Positions 43,870 through 56,706 of a DNA stretch of 64,000 bases are shown here, piece after piece. The stretch lies in contig JAPTYO010000007.1 in assembly GCA_036873135.1 (NCBI GenBank), positions 60,560,383-60,624,382 on the forward strand. Direction: 5' to 3'. How positions within the stretch are numbered: the stretch's first letter is position 1; every line of letters begins with the position of its first letter. This DNA comes from Clarkia xantiana subsp. parviflora (taxonomy: Eukaryota > Streptophyta > Magnoliopsida > Myrtales > Onagraceae). A program made the position numbers and the translations under genes. The notes below the pieces were generated by a model that had not been told where the DNA came from, ran no database searches, and worked only from the letters and a program-made list of their open reading frames with translations.

Positions 43870-44500
43870 CCTCGACGCCCCCAAGGGCGTATCTTGAGAG
43901 TAGTTTTCATACTACGACCTTCGACGCCCCCAAGAGCGTATCTTGAGAGTAGTTTTCATACTACGACCTTCGACGCCCCCAAGAGCGTATCTTGAGAGTA
44001 GTTTTCATACTACGACCTTCGACGCCCCCAAGAGCGTATCTTGAGAGTAGTTTTCATACTACGACCTTCGACGCCCCCAAGAGCGTATCTTGAGAGTAGT
44101 TTTCATACTACGACCTTCGACGCCCCCAAGAGCGTATCTTGAGAGTGGTTTCCAAAAACTACGAATTTCGACGCCCCCAAGAGCGTATCTTGAGAGTGGT
44201 TTCCAAAAACTACGAATTTCGACGCCCCCAAGAGCGTATCTTGAGAGTAGTTTCTAAAAACTACGACCTTCGACGCCCCCAGGAGCGTATCTTGAGATAG
44301 ATTTTAAACTACCAGATTTGACGCCCCCAAGAGTGTATCTTGAGGTAGATTTCAAACTACCAGATTCGACGCCCACCAGGAGCGTATCTTTGGTCTAACT
44401 TGTGCCCTCCGGGAGCCTATCCTGTGAAACGTTAAGTGCCCTCCGAGAGCCTGTCTCGTGAACAGATTCGACGCCCACCAAGAGCGTATCTTTGGTCTAA
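43870..44500 (+). repeat. 49-bp tandem repeat array in Tat-3
   Basis: Units of CGACGCCCCCAAGAGCGTAT followed by CTTGAGAGTAGTTTTCATAC recur every 49 bp at 43873, 43922 and 43971, and then with growing divergence to about 44500. The array lies just after the coding frame, as in Tat-2. Confidence 0.93.
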
Positions 44501-44885
44501 CAGTATCATACACACCATTTAAAGGGTATCAGAAGAGATCATTGCACCATACTAAGAAGGATTCCACGAGAAAATAATGGCAAAGTAAAGTTGCGTAAAG
44601 AACACATAATGTTTTTTCTTGATGAGATAGCAGGCATGACATGAAGGAAAACACAAAAGAAGGATAAGTAAAGGAAAACACACCAAAGGAAGAGTCCATG
44701 ATCAAAGGAATACATACAAAAGCATACGAAGCACCCATCAAAAGGCAAGTGATCCACACCGCCAACAACACAATACGAAAAAGGAAAGCAACACAAAATC
44801 CTATAGCAATCCCAAAAGATACTCAACCCATCAAAGGGGAGGAAGAGTATGGTCGTATATACAAAGATAGAAAGATGTCAATACA

Positions 44886-47195
44886 TCAACCAGAGCCCTC
44901 TGGGGAGTCCCCCTGACCCCCTGAGGACGAACCACCAGCAGAGATAGAGGAAGAGGAGGAAGAGTCCGAAGTGTCAATATCCACAGGCGTAGCATCCACC
45001 TGTGCAGGGGCAGGCTCGTCAGCAACAGCAGCCTAACCCCTAAGGACAGCCATGTAACCAGTAGCGTACGGTCCAAAATCACCCAGATCGCCAACCGGAA
45101 ACTGAGGATCAATACGAAAAATATGGTCAACAAGATACTCGCCACTGTAAGCCGCACACTGTAATCAGCAGTAAAGGCAGAGGAAGCCTTGTACTTAGAT
45201 ACTGCAACAGTCCTCTCCTCTGCTCGGCACCTTGCCTCAAGTTTCCTCAACTCCTCAGAATGGAGTGAATATGCGACCTCAGCCTCGCGGCGTAAGCTAC
45301 CTACGGTAGTCTCAAGTAAAGACACTTGGTCCCTGAGCTCCTGCATCTTCAGATCGGACAGGCGTGTCTTCTCAGTGGCAGTGGCAAGCTCCGCCTTCAG
45401 GGATACCTGGCTATCTTCAAGAGCCTTCTTCTCATCGGAAAGCTCAAGAACAAGGGACGACATGTTCACCATGTCAGACATACCCTGGAAATTTAACAAG
45501 AGATGAGTAACTGGAAAAGCAACCACATGAAAGTAAAAAGGGTAAGTGAGACACCACTCACAGGCACATAACGGGATAGTACACCCTGAACGAAACGCCG
45601 GGTCTCCCTAGGAGACTTAGGCTGAGCAGCACGATCGCCAGGAGGGATGGCACCGCGAAGCACACGGATGCCAACCTCCGGAGTGCGCAAGGAAGATCCG
45701 CTATCAAGGTGGAACTCCTTCAACCCAGCAAAAGGAGTCCACTCAGACCCAACGATATCCTCGTCAGTAAGGCGCGTAAAATCCTTCCGACTCAAAGCCG
45801 GAGGCCCACCTATACAAACAAAGCAAGATAAAGAAAAATACAAACATAGAAGCATCAGTGACATGGAGAAGATCGAACCTGACGACCGTGCCCTCGGCTG
45901 GGGGGCAGGGGATGGAGAACCAGTGACCACTCCACTATCACCAACAGGTCGCTTCCCTTTATCAGCTCGGGAAGGCGCCCCTTCGACCACTATCTCTTTG
46001 TCGCGAGACAGGGTCGGGGGACGAACACCAGGTTGAGGAGGATCTGCAGCCTTCTTCTTCTTGACAGCCGAGGCCCCGGCCTCAGAGTCGGACCTCCGCG
46101 ACTTGGACTTAGAAGGTCCAGAGCCCTTGCCCATAGAGACAACTCTCTCAGTCACCAAAGGAGAGTGCCCTAACAATACAAGGAAAACAGCGTAAGAAAA
46201 AACACAAGTATACCATAAGAGGAAAAGAGAAGGAAGCATACCAAGGCCCCAGCAGTCTTCCCAAGCATAGGGGACTTCTTTGGAGTAGAGCTGGAGGGAG
46301 CCCTCCTCTTGCTCAGATCGACCGGAGCTGCCTGCACGTTATACGTTTTCCCGTGAAACCAACCTACAAGGGAAGAGCAGAAAGTAAATGTAGATGAGAA
46401 GACTAAGTAACATACCGAACCCCCGGAGTCAGGAGTCAAACTAATCCCTGCCTCATAAAGATCTATCTCGGTCACCAAGGACACGGGGCAGTATGACTGG
46501 GTCCTGTTGCTCTCATAGATGGTCTTCATAGTCTCTAAGTCCACAGAAGAGAACTCCCCAAAGGTAGGCCAGCCGTCTGACCGATCCTCATTCAAAACTG
46601 GCCAGGTAACATATCGATCCGTAATGAAGAAATAATGTTTGGCCCAATGGCTCGCCGAGTTATCGCTCCGGGCCACGAAACGAAGAGAAGTATCCCACTC
46701 AACCCTGCTCAACCCGAAATCGGCAAATCAGGAATCTTTGAGGGATGGATGGCGAGTTACAAAACTCGCGAAGCCTACCTTCCTCTGATACTGGAATCGA
46801 TAGAAGCATCGGAACAAGACCAGTGAATACTTCCAGGAGTACCAGTGGCATAACACCCGGAAGCCCGCCCAGACGCGGATAGCACTAGGGGAAAGGTTCA
46901 CAGGGGAGATCCTAAAGAACCTACTCAATTCTACAAGGTCATTGCAATAAGGCAGCCGCAATCCAAACCGAATCTGGGAAGGATAAACAACAACCTTCCC
47001 CCTGGGGGGCTCTGTCACCGTCTGGCGGGTATTCCCCAAAGAAGGGAGGAAGGGATATAAAGGCTCATCTAAGGGGCAAATGTCACCTAAAGTAACATGC
47101 TCGTTATAGTCAGACCTAGTCAGGTAGTTCTCCGACAAAGCAGCGAGACCTAAATCAAAGGCAGTGAGAAATTCCAAGCTTGAATCAGGCTCCGA
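44886..47195 (-). pseudogene. Tat-3 antisense gene: intron-containing coiled-coil protein of the putative gypsy-type transposon family
   Basis: This lies on the minus strand, antisense to Tat-3 and near its 3' LTR. Coding blocks at about 47195-46421, 46363-46242, 46169-45879, 45809-45562 and 45484-44886 are separated by short AT-rich GT...AG introns (57-77 bp). The first block holds a RFGLRLPYCNDLVELSRFF and SPSAIRVWAGFRVL region that aligns with the Tat-4 gene. The fourth has RVLRGAIPP and the last a heptad-rich coiled coil and an acidic Ser-rich tail. Damage includes an in-frame TGA at 46728-46730, a frameshift near 45160 and a further stop in the tail; not all intron phases agree. The first exon is uncertain (an ATG near 47300 followed by GTAAGT). 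The domain resembles what Pfam calls putative gypsy type transposon (from memory). Its function is unknown. Confidence 0.7.
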
Positions 47196-47299
47196 CTAAC
47201 ACCTCGGCTCAGTGTATGGCTTAGAATTCGACACCAAACTAAAGGAAGGAAAGAAAGCAATGCGGCGAATAGAAAGTAAGAGAAACTTACTCATCCTTC

Positions 47300-48250
47300 G
47301 AAGGATGTAACGCCTTTGCAGAGTTTGCGTACGGGGACACCACCACGAATACAGTACCTGCCACGGCATAACAGGTGTCAAGACAGGAAGATTTCCGGAA
47401 AGACCGGGCGTACCCCGGCACCCGACAAACAACAAACAAAAATCCAAAGGCATCCAACAAAGGTAACAAGTGCACGTCAAGGACACCCCAACTATAAAAT
47501 CGGACAATTTTGCTCAAACCGAAAATCACTTCCCGGGTAAAATTACGATTACGCCCCCCAACGGGAATCAACACACAAATGGCGCCCCAACGTCAAATTC
47601 AAACGGGAATAGTTTAAACGGACAAAAAACTATCTCCGGACGACCGGCCAAATTTTTTTTCCCAAATCGGCGGCTATCTACGACAATCACATATTCAATC
47701 AAGAACCGGCAATCGAATATCGCCAATTCAAGTATTGACCTTTTACACGGTAACGAAAAGGAGAAGATTGGACCTTTGGAAAACCCGACCCGATATGATA
47801 AACGGGTCCGGAATTCAAATTTGAAGATCACCGGAAATCAGCCCCTCGCCGGAAATCAGCCCCTCGCCGGCAACCAGACCCCGCCGTCACCGGAGGTCGC
47901 CTCGCGTCGCGCCGGAGCTGCCCCGCCTCGCCGTCGTCTGCTCCAGCCGGTCCCGACGCCGCCCCTCGTCCAGCCACCGCCCTCCGCTGGCCCTCCTCAC
48001 GCCGCGCCGCCTCTGCCCGCCTGCCGCCCGGAGTCGTGTCGCCGTCTCGTTCTCTGGCCACCACGGTGCCGGCCGGAATTATGGTCTGGAATTTCGGCCG
48101 GACCCCCTCCCTTGGTGTGCAAGAATTCCTCCCTTGGTCTCCAAGTGTGAGGAAAAAGGAAAAAGATGACAATGGTGGCTAAGTGAGGTAATTTTTTTAC
48201 TCCTCTATATATTTGAAAAGGTGTAGGGTTTTTTAAAGTGACATAATCAC
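47300..48250 (-). promoter_or_regulatory. Probable upstream region of the Tat-3 antisense gene
   Basis: On the minus strand an AAATATATAGAGG element at about 48201-48213 could serve as a TATA box. It is followed by a GC-rich stretch (about 47840-48110) and then a sequence leading to the first coding block. Long frames here on both strands (for example plus 47470-48150) are Pro/Arg-rich products of the GC-rich stretch and are not supported as genes. Confidence 0.4.
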
Positions 48251-48740
48251 AACCCTCCATTTAAAATTAGAAGAGATCTAAAGGTTAAAGGGAAAACTAT
48301 CATCTTTACCCCCCTTAGACTATGGTTAGGCATATTTCCACTCAAGTTAACATCCCATGGGTTTATTTTTAAGTATCCCATACTTAGAAAAATTTTAGAC
48401 CAAAATTAAAAAATTTCTCCACTTAGACTTCGGCATGAAATTGAAGCATGGACCCGTTTAATTGTATTCATATTGCATCCCCACGCGAGCGTATATTTTT
48501 CAAGTATACACTCTTGAAGGGGATAGATTTATTATTTCCATCTCAAACGGACACGTGCTTGGACACGTGTCCGTGCTATTCTAACATTTGCAATCCCTCT
48601 ATCTTATAAGACAGGGGGCAGAGTCAGAGACACACATCCATGGGTAAGTAAGGATTCCGACAAAAGGTAAAATCCCGGCTTCAAATTGCGCGTGTCATAC
48701 CATCATAAAATAGAGTCAATCAAGGGTCAGGCCATTGGTT
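48251..48740 (+). other. Tat-3 3' non-coding region
   Basis: Sequence between the antisense gene's upstream region and the polypurine tract. I see no gene in it. Confidence 0.5.
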
Positions 48741-48754
48741 GACTCGGGGGCATG
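48741..48754 (+). other. Tat-3 polypurine tract
   Basis: GACTCGGGGGCATG ends directly at the 3' LTR. Confidence 0.82.
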
Positions 48755-49448
48755 TGATGGATATACGCCCAATTTGAACCCGTTGACTTCCGAATCGTTT
48801 TATTTTGATTACCCCGTTAATGATTGTAAATCGAAACTTCGACCCAAACACCCCGCGAAAACGCCAATGGTCCGAACGAGGCCAAAATACTCGTCCGGAC
48901 CGAGGCAGATTCACCTAGGTGAGGTCGGGTGGCCACACCCAACCCCTACCCTTGGGGGTCGGATTTTCTCCCCCCCCCCCCCCCCCCCAAGGGCCCCGGC
49001 ACCATTTCCCGACTCCAATACTCAGTTTATTTCCGCCAACCTCTCCGTGCTTTAAGGTCTTAATTACGAGATTAAGGGCTAATTAATTGTGTTTAAAGTT
49101 AACGATGTCATTAAGCCACCTTAATGACACCGTTGCCTATAAATACAACCTTTCCACCATTCATTTGAACATCTTGGCTAAGCATACAATTTAGCTCTGA
49201 CATCTCTCTAGCTTTATCTCTCTAAAAAGTATCGTACTGACTTAGGCATCGGAGAGGGTACATCAAGCACCACCCCCCCTCTCCGTGCTTGATATTGCCC
49301 CTCTTGCAGGGCGCGTGAAGAAGAGAAGGCAAGGACAGAAGGACACAAATCAGGACGACAAGACTTAGGAGCACCGAACCCGCGATTTCTCCAGTGAGGA
49401 ATAAGGCTTAGGTCGACCGCCCGTCAACCTGAGACTTAGAACCTAACA
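48755..49448 (+). repeat. Tat-3 3' LTR
   Basis: 694 bp. A run of about 19 C at 48970-48988 replaces CCCCCTCT of the 5' LTR, and only one hybrid hairpin unit remains near 48915-48950. It ends GAACCTAACA and is followed by ATAAT. Confidence 0.94.
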
Positions 49449-50272
49449 ATAATAAACAAAATAAAACAGAAAAAACAATTAATAAATAATAAAAAAATAA
49501 ATAAAAAAACAGCAACAACGGTACGGTACGGGTCACATGCAGGAGAGGGAAGATGGCAGGCAGCAGCCAGCGGACGGCGGTGGCCCGGACGGCGGTGGCC
49601 CGGACTCGGACGATGTCGACGCAGGTCGGAATCGAACAGCAGGGTCGGCGCGAGGTCACAGACGGGCGGATGGCTAATGCTTCGGCAGGGTGGACGGGCA
49701 GATCTGGCGGGCAGGGCTTCTGGAGGCTCGTTGGAGTGAGCTAGGCGGCGGCAGAGCTTCTGGAGATCCGGCGGAGCAACGTGGTGGACGGAGCTGGGCA
49801 GGCCGGCGGAGCCAGCCGGTCGCCGGTGACAAGAGTAGTAGTAGCGGGAAAGACCAGAATTCTTAAAAAAAAAAAAAAACTTTATTCACTAGATGACAAA
49901 ATCGCATGGTTTTCAAGAACTGATGTATTATTATTTTCTGGTGTCTTATTACATTGTACTAGCGGTCTATTTATAGCTAAACTAGGCCCTAAAAATTAGG
50001 AAAACAATATTTGCCTCAATATACACCTAAAATTCTGAAAATTATATATATATATATATATATTTATTTATGAATATTACCATAAATATATAATATATAT
50101 TTTCTGAATATTACATAGTATTTAATGCATATCTATTGTCCTAATTTAAGCTAAACCTATTTTAGCAACCCCATGACCTTCCATATTTAGATATTTCCTT
50201 TTTAAACGTGTTACACATAACATTTTTAACATGTTACATACGTGTCGCGCGTACCAAAATTAGGTGTTTACA

Positions 50273-50286
50273 GCTTGCCCCTCTTT
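50273..50286 (-). other. LARD-1 polypurine tract
   Basis: On the minus strand AAAGAGGGGCAAGC lies directly before the 3' LTR start TGTAAACACC. Confidence 0.7.
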
Positions 50287-50394
50287 GGACGCACTCCTGT
50301 AGAATGCATTCGATGTGGTCTGTCCAAAGACGAGTAAACACTAATTTTGGCTAGGGACTATATCTTCTTCCGGGTCTTCAAGTCTTCAAGGTGG

Positions 50395-51150
50395 CCTTTG
50401 GCTTTATTGATGGTGCGAAAAAGTAGAGCCACTTTTGGCGGTGCCCTTGTTGGCGGTGCCTCCATTAGCGTGCCCGTGTTGGCGGTGTAGAAAGTAGAAC
50501 CTCCGTCGGCGGTGCCCCTGTTGGCAATGCCTCCATTGGTAGTGCGGAAAAGTAAAGCCTCCAGTGGCGTGCGGAAAAGTAAAGCCTCGGTCGGCGGTGC
50601 CCCTGTTTGCGGTGCCTCCGTTGGTGGAGCATAAAGTAAAGCCTTCAGCTGTGCGGAAATGTAAAGTCTCGGTCGGTGGTGCCCCTGTTGGCAGCGCCTT
50701 CGTTGGCGGTGCATAAAGTAAAGCCTCCAGTGGCGTGCGGAAAAGTAAAGCCTCGGTCGGCGGTGCCCCTGTTGGCGGTGCCTCCATTGGTGGTGCAGAA
50801 AGTCAAGCCTCCAGTGGCGTGCGGAAAAGTAAAGCCTCCAGTGGCGTGCAGAAAAGTAAAGCCTCCAGTGGCATGCGGAAAAGTAAAGCCTCCAGTGGCG
50901 TGCAGTAAAGTATAATCTTAATCGATGATGCCTCTAGTGGCGAGCGACAAGAAAAAGCCTCCAGTGGCGTGCAATAAAGTAAAACCTTAATCGATGATGT
51001 CTCCAGTGGCGAGCGATAAGGAAAAGCCTCCAGTGGCGTGTATCGGAGAAGAGCCTCTAGTGGCGTCCGTTGGAGAAGTGCCTCTAGTGGCGTCCGTTGG
51101 AGAAGTGCCTCTAGTGGCGTCCGTTGGAGAAATGCCTCTAGTGGCGTGAC
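50395..51150. repeat. 27-bp tandem repeat array in LARD-1
   Basis: Units based on GCCTCCAGTGGCGTGCGGAA plus AAGTAAA alternate with GGCGGTGCCCCTGTTGGC variants. Minus-strand frames such as 51261-50803 (repeated TPLEALLFR) and 50787-50404 encode only the repeat. These are not genes. Confidence 0.9.
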
Positions 51151-51199
51151 TTGCGAAGGATGAATACTAAGGCTTCGTTCATCGGGGGGACTCTCAGAA

Positions 51200-52350
51200 A
51201 GCTGGAAAACTTCAGATCCCGATCGTCGATAGTGACTAGAATACATGGGGCAGCGCAACACTAGTTGTGATGACTAGCATACCAGGGGCAGCGCATCATC
51301 GTTGTGGTGACTAGCATATCTGGGACAGCGCAACACCGGTTGAGGTGACTAGCATACATGGGGCAGCGCAACACCATTGAATGGATAAATGTGATGATTA
51401 GCATATCTGGGATAGCGCAGCATCGTTGGGGTGACTCTCAGAAAGCTGGACAACTTCAGATCCCGATTGCCGGTTGATTTGTAGAAACAAACTGTAACAG
51501 TCCTACTCATCTTTGAATGGTGACTCCCGAGAGCAGACTGTAACAGTCCCGCTTGCCGTGAAGTTGACTTTGGAAGGCGCTGTGTTGTGCATGAATGTTT
51601 GTCCCTAATTTTTGCCTTAATTGCGCATGGTGCGACAACTAAGTGGGATCTTAATTTTTTTCATTTTTTGAGAATTTCTCTTTTTTCTCTCCTTTTGCCA
51701 CGGTCGATTGAGAGATATCCGACCGTGCCCCTCGGTTTTTTTATTTTCTCTCCTTTTGCCATGATTGTAATTTCTGAACTTGCAACCATGCCTCTTATTT
51801 CCTGATTTTGCCTAGGTCGCTCTTTCGGGTTTTCAACCTAGCGGAAGCACTCTTTATTTGGTAGCCGATTAAACGATGGCTGTGACCCGTACTTTATTTT
51901 CCGCCTCGACGCGGGAGTATTTGTAGCCGTTTGGAGGGTGGCTGTGACCCATTTCTCACCGTCTTCAATGTTGCGGGAGCTCTTTTGATTGTAGCCATTT
52001 GGAGGGTGGTTGTGGCCCTTCATTCCTCATCTCTGATCAAGGAAACACTTTTTGTAAGTAACCATTTTGAGGGTGGTTGTGGCCCTTTTTTATTCTTCCG
52101 CCCTCACAGGGTTCGCGGGATCACTCTTTTTCCATTATGTAGCCGTTTGGAGTGTGGCTGTGGCCCTTTCACTTATTTCCCGCTTTTGATGTGGCTGTGG
52201 CCCTTTGTTTGTAGTCGTTTTAGGGATGACTGAGACCCTTTTTATTTTTAGTTGATTTAGGGACAACTGTGACCCTCTTATTTCTTCACGACTCTCACAA
52301 AATATGCATGAGCACTCTCTTTATTTTTATCGGTAGCCAATTAAAGGGCG
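51200..52350. repeat. Two further degenerate repeat fields in LARD-1
   Basis: At 51230-51470 a unit with GACTAGCATA, CAGCGCAACACC and GTTG recurs about every 57 bp. At about 51860-52350 a unit with GTAGCCGTTTGGAGGGTGGC and TGTGACCC recurs every 60-100 bp. There is no coding content. Confidence 0.75.
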
Positions 52351-53960
52351 GTTGTGACACAAAAAAAAATGAGTTTTTTTGCTTTTTATCTTTTGGTTTT
52401 TTTTTTTTTGCTTCATTTTTTGAAAAATACAGTTTAACGAAAATAATCAACAACAATTATGTACATGCCCCTAGTGGAAAATCTGAAATTTCTAATTCAA
52501 AACATCTTCTAGAGAAGGACTCAGTTGATTGAGTCAAAATATGTCGATCGTGTCGACGCCCTGGATGGACCCTGCGACAAACAGATGACATAGACAATAA
52601 TGTATTCTTTGTTGGACCTGGTCAAGGAAATTGCCTTCTCTAGTGCCCTGGCCATTGCTCAATCTTAGCTGGGGATGCCACATGGTTAGCACCAATCGGG
52701 TCAGGCTCGTCACATGCTGGATGAATGGTCTGGTTGATGAACACACATGGATGGTGTTGAGTTTGGCAAAGTATTCCGCAAATGGTAAATGCATAGATAT
52801 CGCTCGAGGTATCTGGGATAAATTTGACAGCTTGCGGCGAGAAAAGGGCCGCGCACGATATGTGCTCTTCAGGGGATTTGATTTGGATGATTATCCAAAC
52901 TGCACAATGATTAAGGAAAAACTCAAATTTCGGGGATAAAAATGATCACAACTTTTCTTACCTGGGTGTTGGATTTTTTCTAGTGGGAAATGTGCTCGCT
53001 ATGCGACGGGACCTGCTGCATGTCCTGATTTTCCTGCTCCATCTAGAAATCACAACTTGTATGTGAACACCCGCCGGAAAGTAAATGCCCCTGGACCTCT
53101 GATGGAAGGCACCAACAATAATGTTTTCTTTGCTTGACATCTAAAATGTTCATTGATCAGCACATTGAATCTTCACGATACTCTCGATGATCTCTTGATA
53201 TTTTCCCATCTCCGGACATGACCGATCTCAATAGGAGATGCCCCTTGGTTACCACCGACCGGTTTAGACCTCACCGTAAAACAGATGTACAGCTTGGTTC
53301 GGGGACGCGTATAAATTCCACATATGGTAGGTGGAATTTTAACATGTAAGTTCTTTGGAGCAGTCACATTTCACGTGGTTGCGACCTCGGTCGAAATGGT
53401 CGTCTTATCTGCAAAAAGAGTAGGGACACTCAAATCTCAAGGAAAAAATCAAGTACAATTCATCGTACCTGAGCGTTGGATATCCAGAGTGTGCAATTTG
53501 TTCTTCGTGCAACTGGATGACTGCATGTTTTTTTGGCTGCCTCATTTATTTGACAGAACTTATATGTACCGGATGCCTTACCAAGGGTATCTTGAAAAGA
53601 GTGAATGAAAAATCAGTCTAGAGAATATGAGAAATCATGCATGATTTATTTGAAAGTTCTAATGCCATTCATTTCATAATTTGATTACATTTCAAAAAGA
53701 ATCAAAATTTATTATCTAAGGTGTTTAGCACTATCATGGAGTTTACTGAGTTTGTCGAGTGCACTATCTGGCTCGAACGCAGGGCAGATGCTCAAAACAA
53801 GGTTTCTCAAAAAGGTTTTCTTGTCCTTTGTTTAAACTCATATAGTCGCACTCAACTACACAGTTAAACTATTTTCTCAAAAATAGAATCAAATCTCTTT
53901 TTTTAAAACGCTAGCTTATGCGAAGGTCGAAATGAAGATATTGTCGAAAAAGTGTAATAC
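52351..53960. other. LARD-1 interior with a diverged direct duplication
   Basis: ACAATAATGTNTTCTTTG and GGAGATGCC...GGTTA(C/G)CACC blocks occur twice about 520-570 bp apart (about 52585-52720 and 53110-53260). Short plus-strand frames at 52631-52939 and 53324-53608 have no recognisable domain, so no gene is called. Confidence 0.5.
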
Positions 53961-55060
53961 ACCTCGGATAAAAAATGAATGACACTTTGAGTTTTTTTTT
54001 AATGCTCATGCATGCTCGAAAGTTAAAATTCTACTGTTAAATTTTTTTTAAAATTTACAACAAGTTTACCTGAATAATGCATATGGAATGCATGTACGAA
54101 ATGAAAAATCCAGGTAAAGTTTTTTTTTTATAAAAAGAAATGCAAATTCAATGCATGTTTGGAATTAAAAGGTCAACAACTATGCGAAGATTTATAATCT
54201 ATCTAAAAAAAATTAAATTTTCCTAAAACAATGCCTATGAGATGTTCATGAGATGAAAGTTGTACGGTTAAGAAAACTTACAAGTTACCTGAAAAGTTTT
54301 TTTGTTTTTTTTAAGAGGAAAACAAATCAATGCATCCTAGTTGCTCAAAATTAAAAATTTATGAGATGCATATGAGGTGCTCAAAAATTTATATATGATG
54401 CAAACTTAAAAAATAAAAGTTTTACGACAAAGAAAAATTATAATTTACCTGAACGGTTTTTTCGAAAATAATGCATATGCGATGCACATCTTTTAAAAAA
54501 AAATAGGGTAAAAGGTTTTTTAAACAAAGAGCCCTAGAATTAAGAGAGCATACGATTTATCTAAAAGTTTTTTTAATTAATGCATACTGGATGCATTGTT
54601 TAAAAACAATTCAGTTAAAAAGTTTTTTTTTAAAATGATGCATATGGAATGCACGCTCGAAATTAGAAGCTCTAATAGCTAAAGCTGAATTACAATTTTT
54701 CCTAAAAACTGTTTTTTTTTTTAAATAATGCATACGTAACGCACTAACCAAAATTACAACTTACCTGAAGAGTTTTTTTTAAATAATAATGCGTATGAAA
54801 CGCAGGTTTAAAATAAAACAATTTAGGTGAGTGGTTTTTTTTAAAAAAAACAATAATGCATATGAAATGCATGTTTGAAAAGAAATCTTCTACAACGAAA
54901 TGACTAACTACTTAGCTGGAAAAAAAAATTCGTTTTTTTTGTTTAAAAAAAATGCAATGAGAATCATGCATGAGAAATAAAGTTACACAGCTAAAAAAAC
55001 TTACACTTTACCTGATAACCTCTTTACAAAAAAACACAGATAAAACACACATGTTAGGGG
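53961..55060. repeat. Poly(T/A) plus AATGCATATGGAATGCA repeat field in LARD-1
   Basis: About ten loose units of 70-90 bp, each with a T-run, an A-run and AATGCATATGRAATGCA. On the minus strand this lies in the leader of LARD-1 just downstream of its primer site. Confidence 0.75.
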
Positions 55061-55466
55061 GTAAAATATGTGTGGCTTCGCTCTACAAGGTAGGTTTCAC
55101 TGATAGGTTTTCGATGCAGTGGTTTCCTCCCCCTAAAAAGGGATCTCGGGACCTACACGAGCGAGTGAGTTTTTCCGAGTCGTACCGGCGGAACTACCGC
55201 TCCGGTCGTACCGTACTAAACATCTAGGGTTCCTAGTCGCCTTGGGTTTGAGGCGTTTTTGGACATTATTCTAAAGTGGTGTGTGTGTGTGCGAATTCAA
55301 ATAACACCACAAAGAAAAAGAATCATATATAATAAAAAATAAATCCACACCTGAAATTACACAAAAACAACCAAGTTAGATCAGTAAAGTCAAAATAAAA
55401 TAAAAATAAAGTTACAAAACTCAAACATGGCCAAAAGTGAACATACTGAGCCCGAACCCTCTAACA

Positions 55467-55484
55467 TCCCCAACAGAGTCGCCA
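55467..55484 (-). other. LARD-1 primer binding site
   Basis: TGGCGACTCTGTTGGGGA on the minus strand, three bases after the 5' LTR end. This TGGCGACTC type is used by several plant Gypsy elements; the tRNA was not determined. Confidence 0.8.
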
Positions 55485-55487
55485 AAT

Positions 55488-56659
55488 TGTCAGACCTAAA
55501 ATCTGACATAAGCGATTTACGTTTTGAAAAACGTATATTTTTTAAATGAGTCGCCACCAGTTAAATATAAGGCTAACTATAATCCTCTATTACCTAGGCA
55601 AATAACGAATTAAAATCTTAGGTATAAAATCGGCCTACGATTAGAAATTCGAGTTCGGGGGTTCTATTACGAATTAAAAAATATTATTTTTTAACTACGC
55701 CCTTTCGGTACTCAATTCACTTAATTTGCTAATTTTTAATCAATTATAAACCAATTCTAAGTACAAACAACAACAAAATCTAGTAGTACTAACGATTATC
55801 ACATATAATTGAATTTATGCACAAAACTAACATCATGAACATACATAATTAATCATTTATTATTTAGTTAATCTAAACTAATCTAGTTTAAAACTAATTA
55901 AATTAAGCCTAATAACATAACATGTAAACGTTAAATAGACAATATTACAACATGTAATCAAATTAGAACTATACTATTTGGCCATGACTATATTAACATC
56001 AACCTAACTACCCTATTATAATAATAATATAAAAATAAAACGGAAAAAACAATTAATAAATAATTAAAAAATAAATAAATAATAAATATAAAAAACAGCA
56101 ACAACGGTACGGTACGGGTCACCTGCAGGAGAGGGAAGATGGCCGGCAGCAGCCAGCGGACGGCGGTGGCCCGGACGGCGATGGCCCGGACTCGGACGAA
56201 GTCGGCGCAGGTCGGAATCGAACAGCAGGGCCGGCGCGAGGTCACAGGCGGGCGGATGGCTAGTGCTTCGGCAGGGTGGACGGGCAGATCTGGCGGGCAG
56301 GGCTATTAGAGGCTCGTCGGAGCGAGCTGGGCGGCGGCAGAGCTTCTGGAGATCTGGCGGAGTGACGTGGTGGACGGAGCTCGGCAGGCCGGCGGAGCCA
56401 GTCGGTCGCCGGTGACCGGAGGAGTAGCAGAGGGAAAGACCAGAATTCTTAAAAAAAAAAAAACTTTATTCACTAGAAGACAAAATCGCACGGTTTTCAA
56501 GAACTGATGTATTATTATTTTCTTTTGGCAAAAAAAAAAAGATGTATTATTATTTCTGGTGTCTTATTACATTGTACTAGGGGTCTATTTATAGCTAAAC
56601 TAGGCCCTAAAAATTAGGAAAACAATATTTGCCTCAATATACACCTAAAATTACGAAAA

Positions 56660-56706
<47 letters not shown>

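Larger units (their letters stand above)
40245..49448 (+). mobile_element. Tat-3, non-autonomous Tat-type element with Gag-protease-Gag' and an antisense gene
   Basis: LTRs (TGATGGATATACGCCC to GAACCTAACA) are flanked by the exact duplication ATAAT at 40240-40244 and 49449-49453. Order: primer site, an N-terminal Gag frame, a 703-codon frame with Gag, knuckle, protease and a second Gag-like part with another knuckle, a 49-bp repeat array, an antisense intron-containing gene, polypurine tract and 3' LTR. RT, RNase H and integrase are missing. LTR ends resemble those of Tat-1, so the two belong to related non-autonomous families. Confidence 0.94.
39708..50272 (-). repeat. LARD-1 3' LTR, split by Tat-3
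   Basis: The parts are 39708-40244 and 49449-50272, rejoined at the Tat-3 duplication ATAAT. On the minus strand it reads TGTAAACACC to GGTCTGACA. A CTATAAATAG box on the minus strand (49967-49976) is followed by a GC-rich block (about 49540-49850) within an otherwise AT-rich LTR. Confidence 0.9.

Noticed and set aside
47470..48150. 226-aa plus-strand frame in Tat-3
   Set aside because: Pro/Arg-rich product of a GC-rich stretch opposite the presumed leader of the antisense gene; no domain and no counterpart in Tat-4.
50404..51261. Minus-strand frames rich in TPLEALLFR in LARD-1
   Set aside because: They encode only the 27-bp repeat; no start context, domain or conserved part outside the array.
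52631..53608. Possible host gene fragments in LARD-1
   Set aside because: Two short frames without recognisable domains within a diverged duplication; not enough to call a gene.
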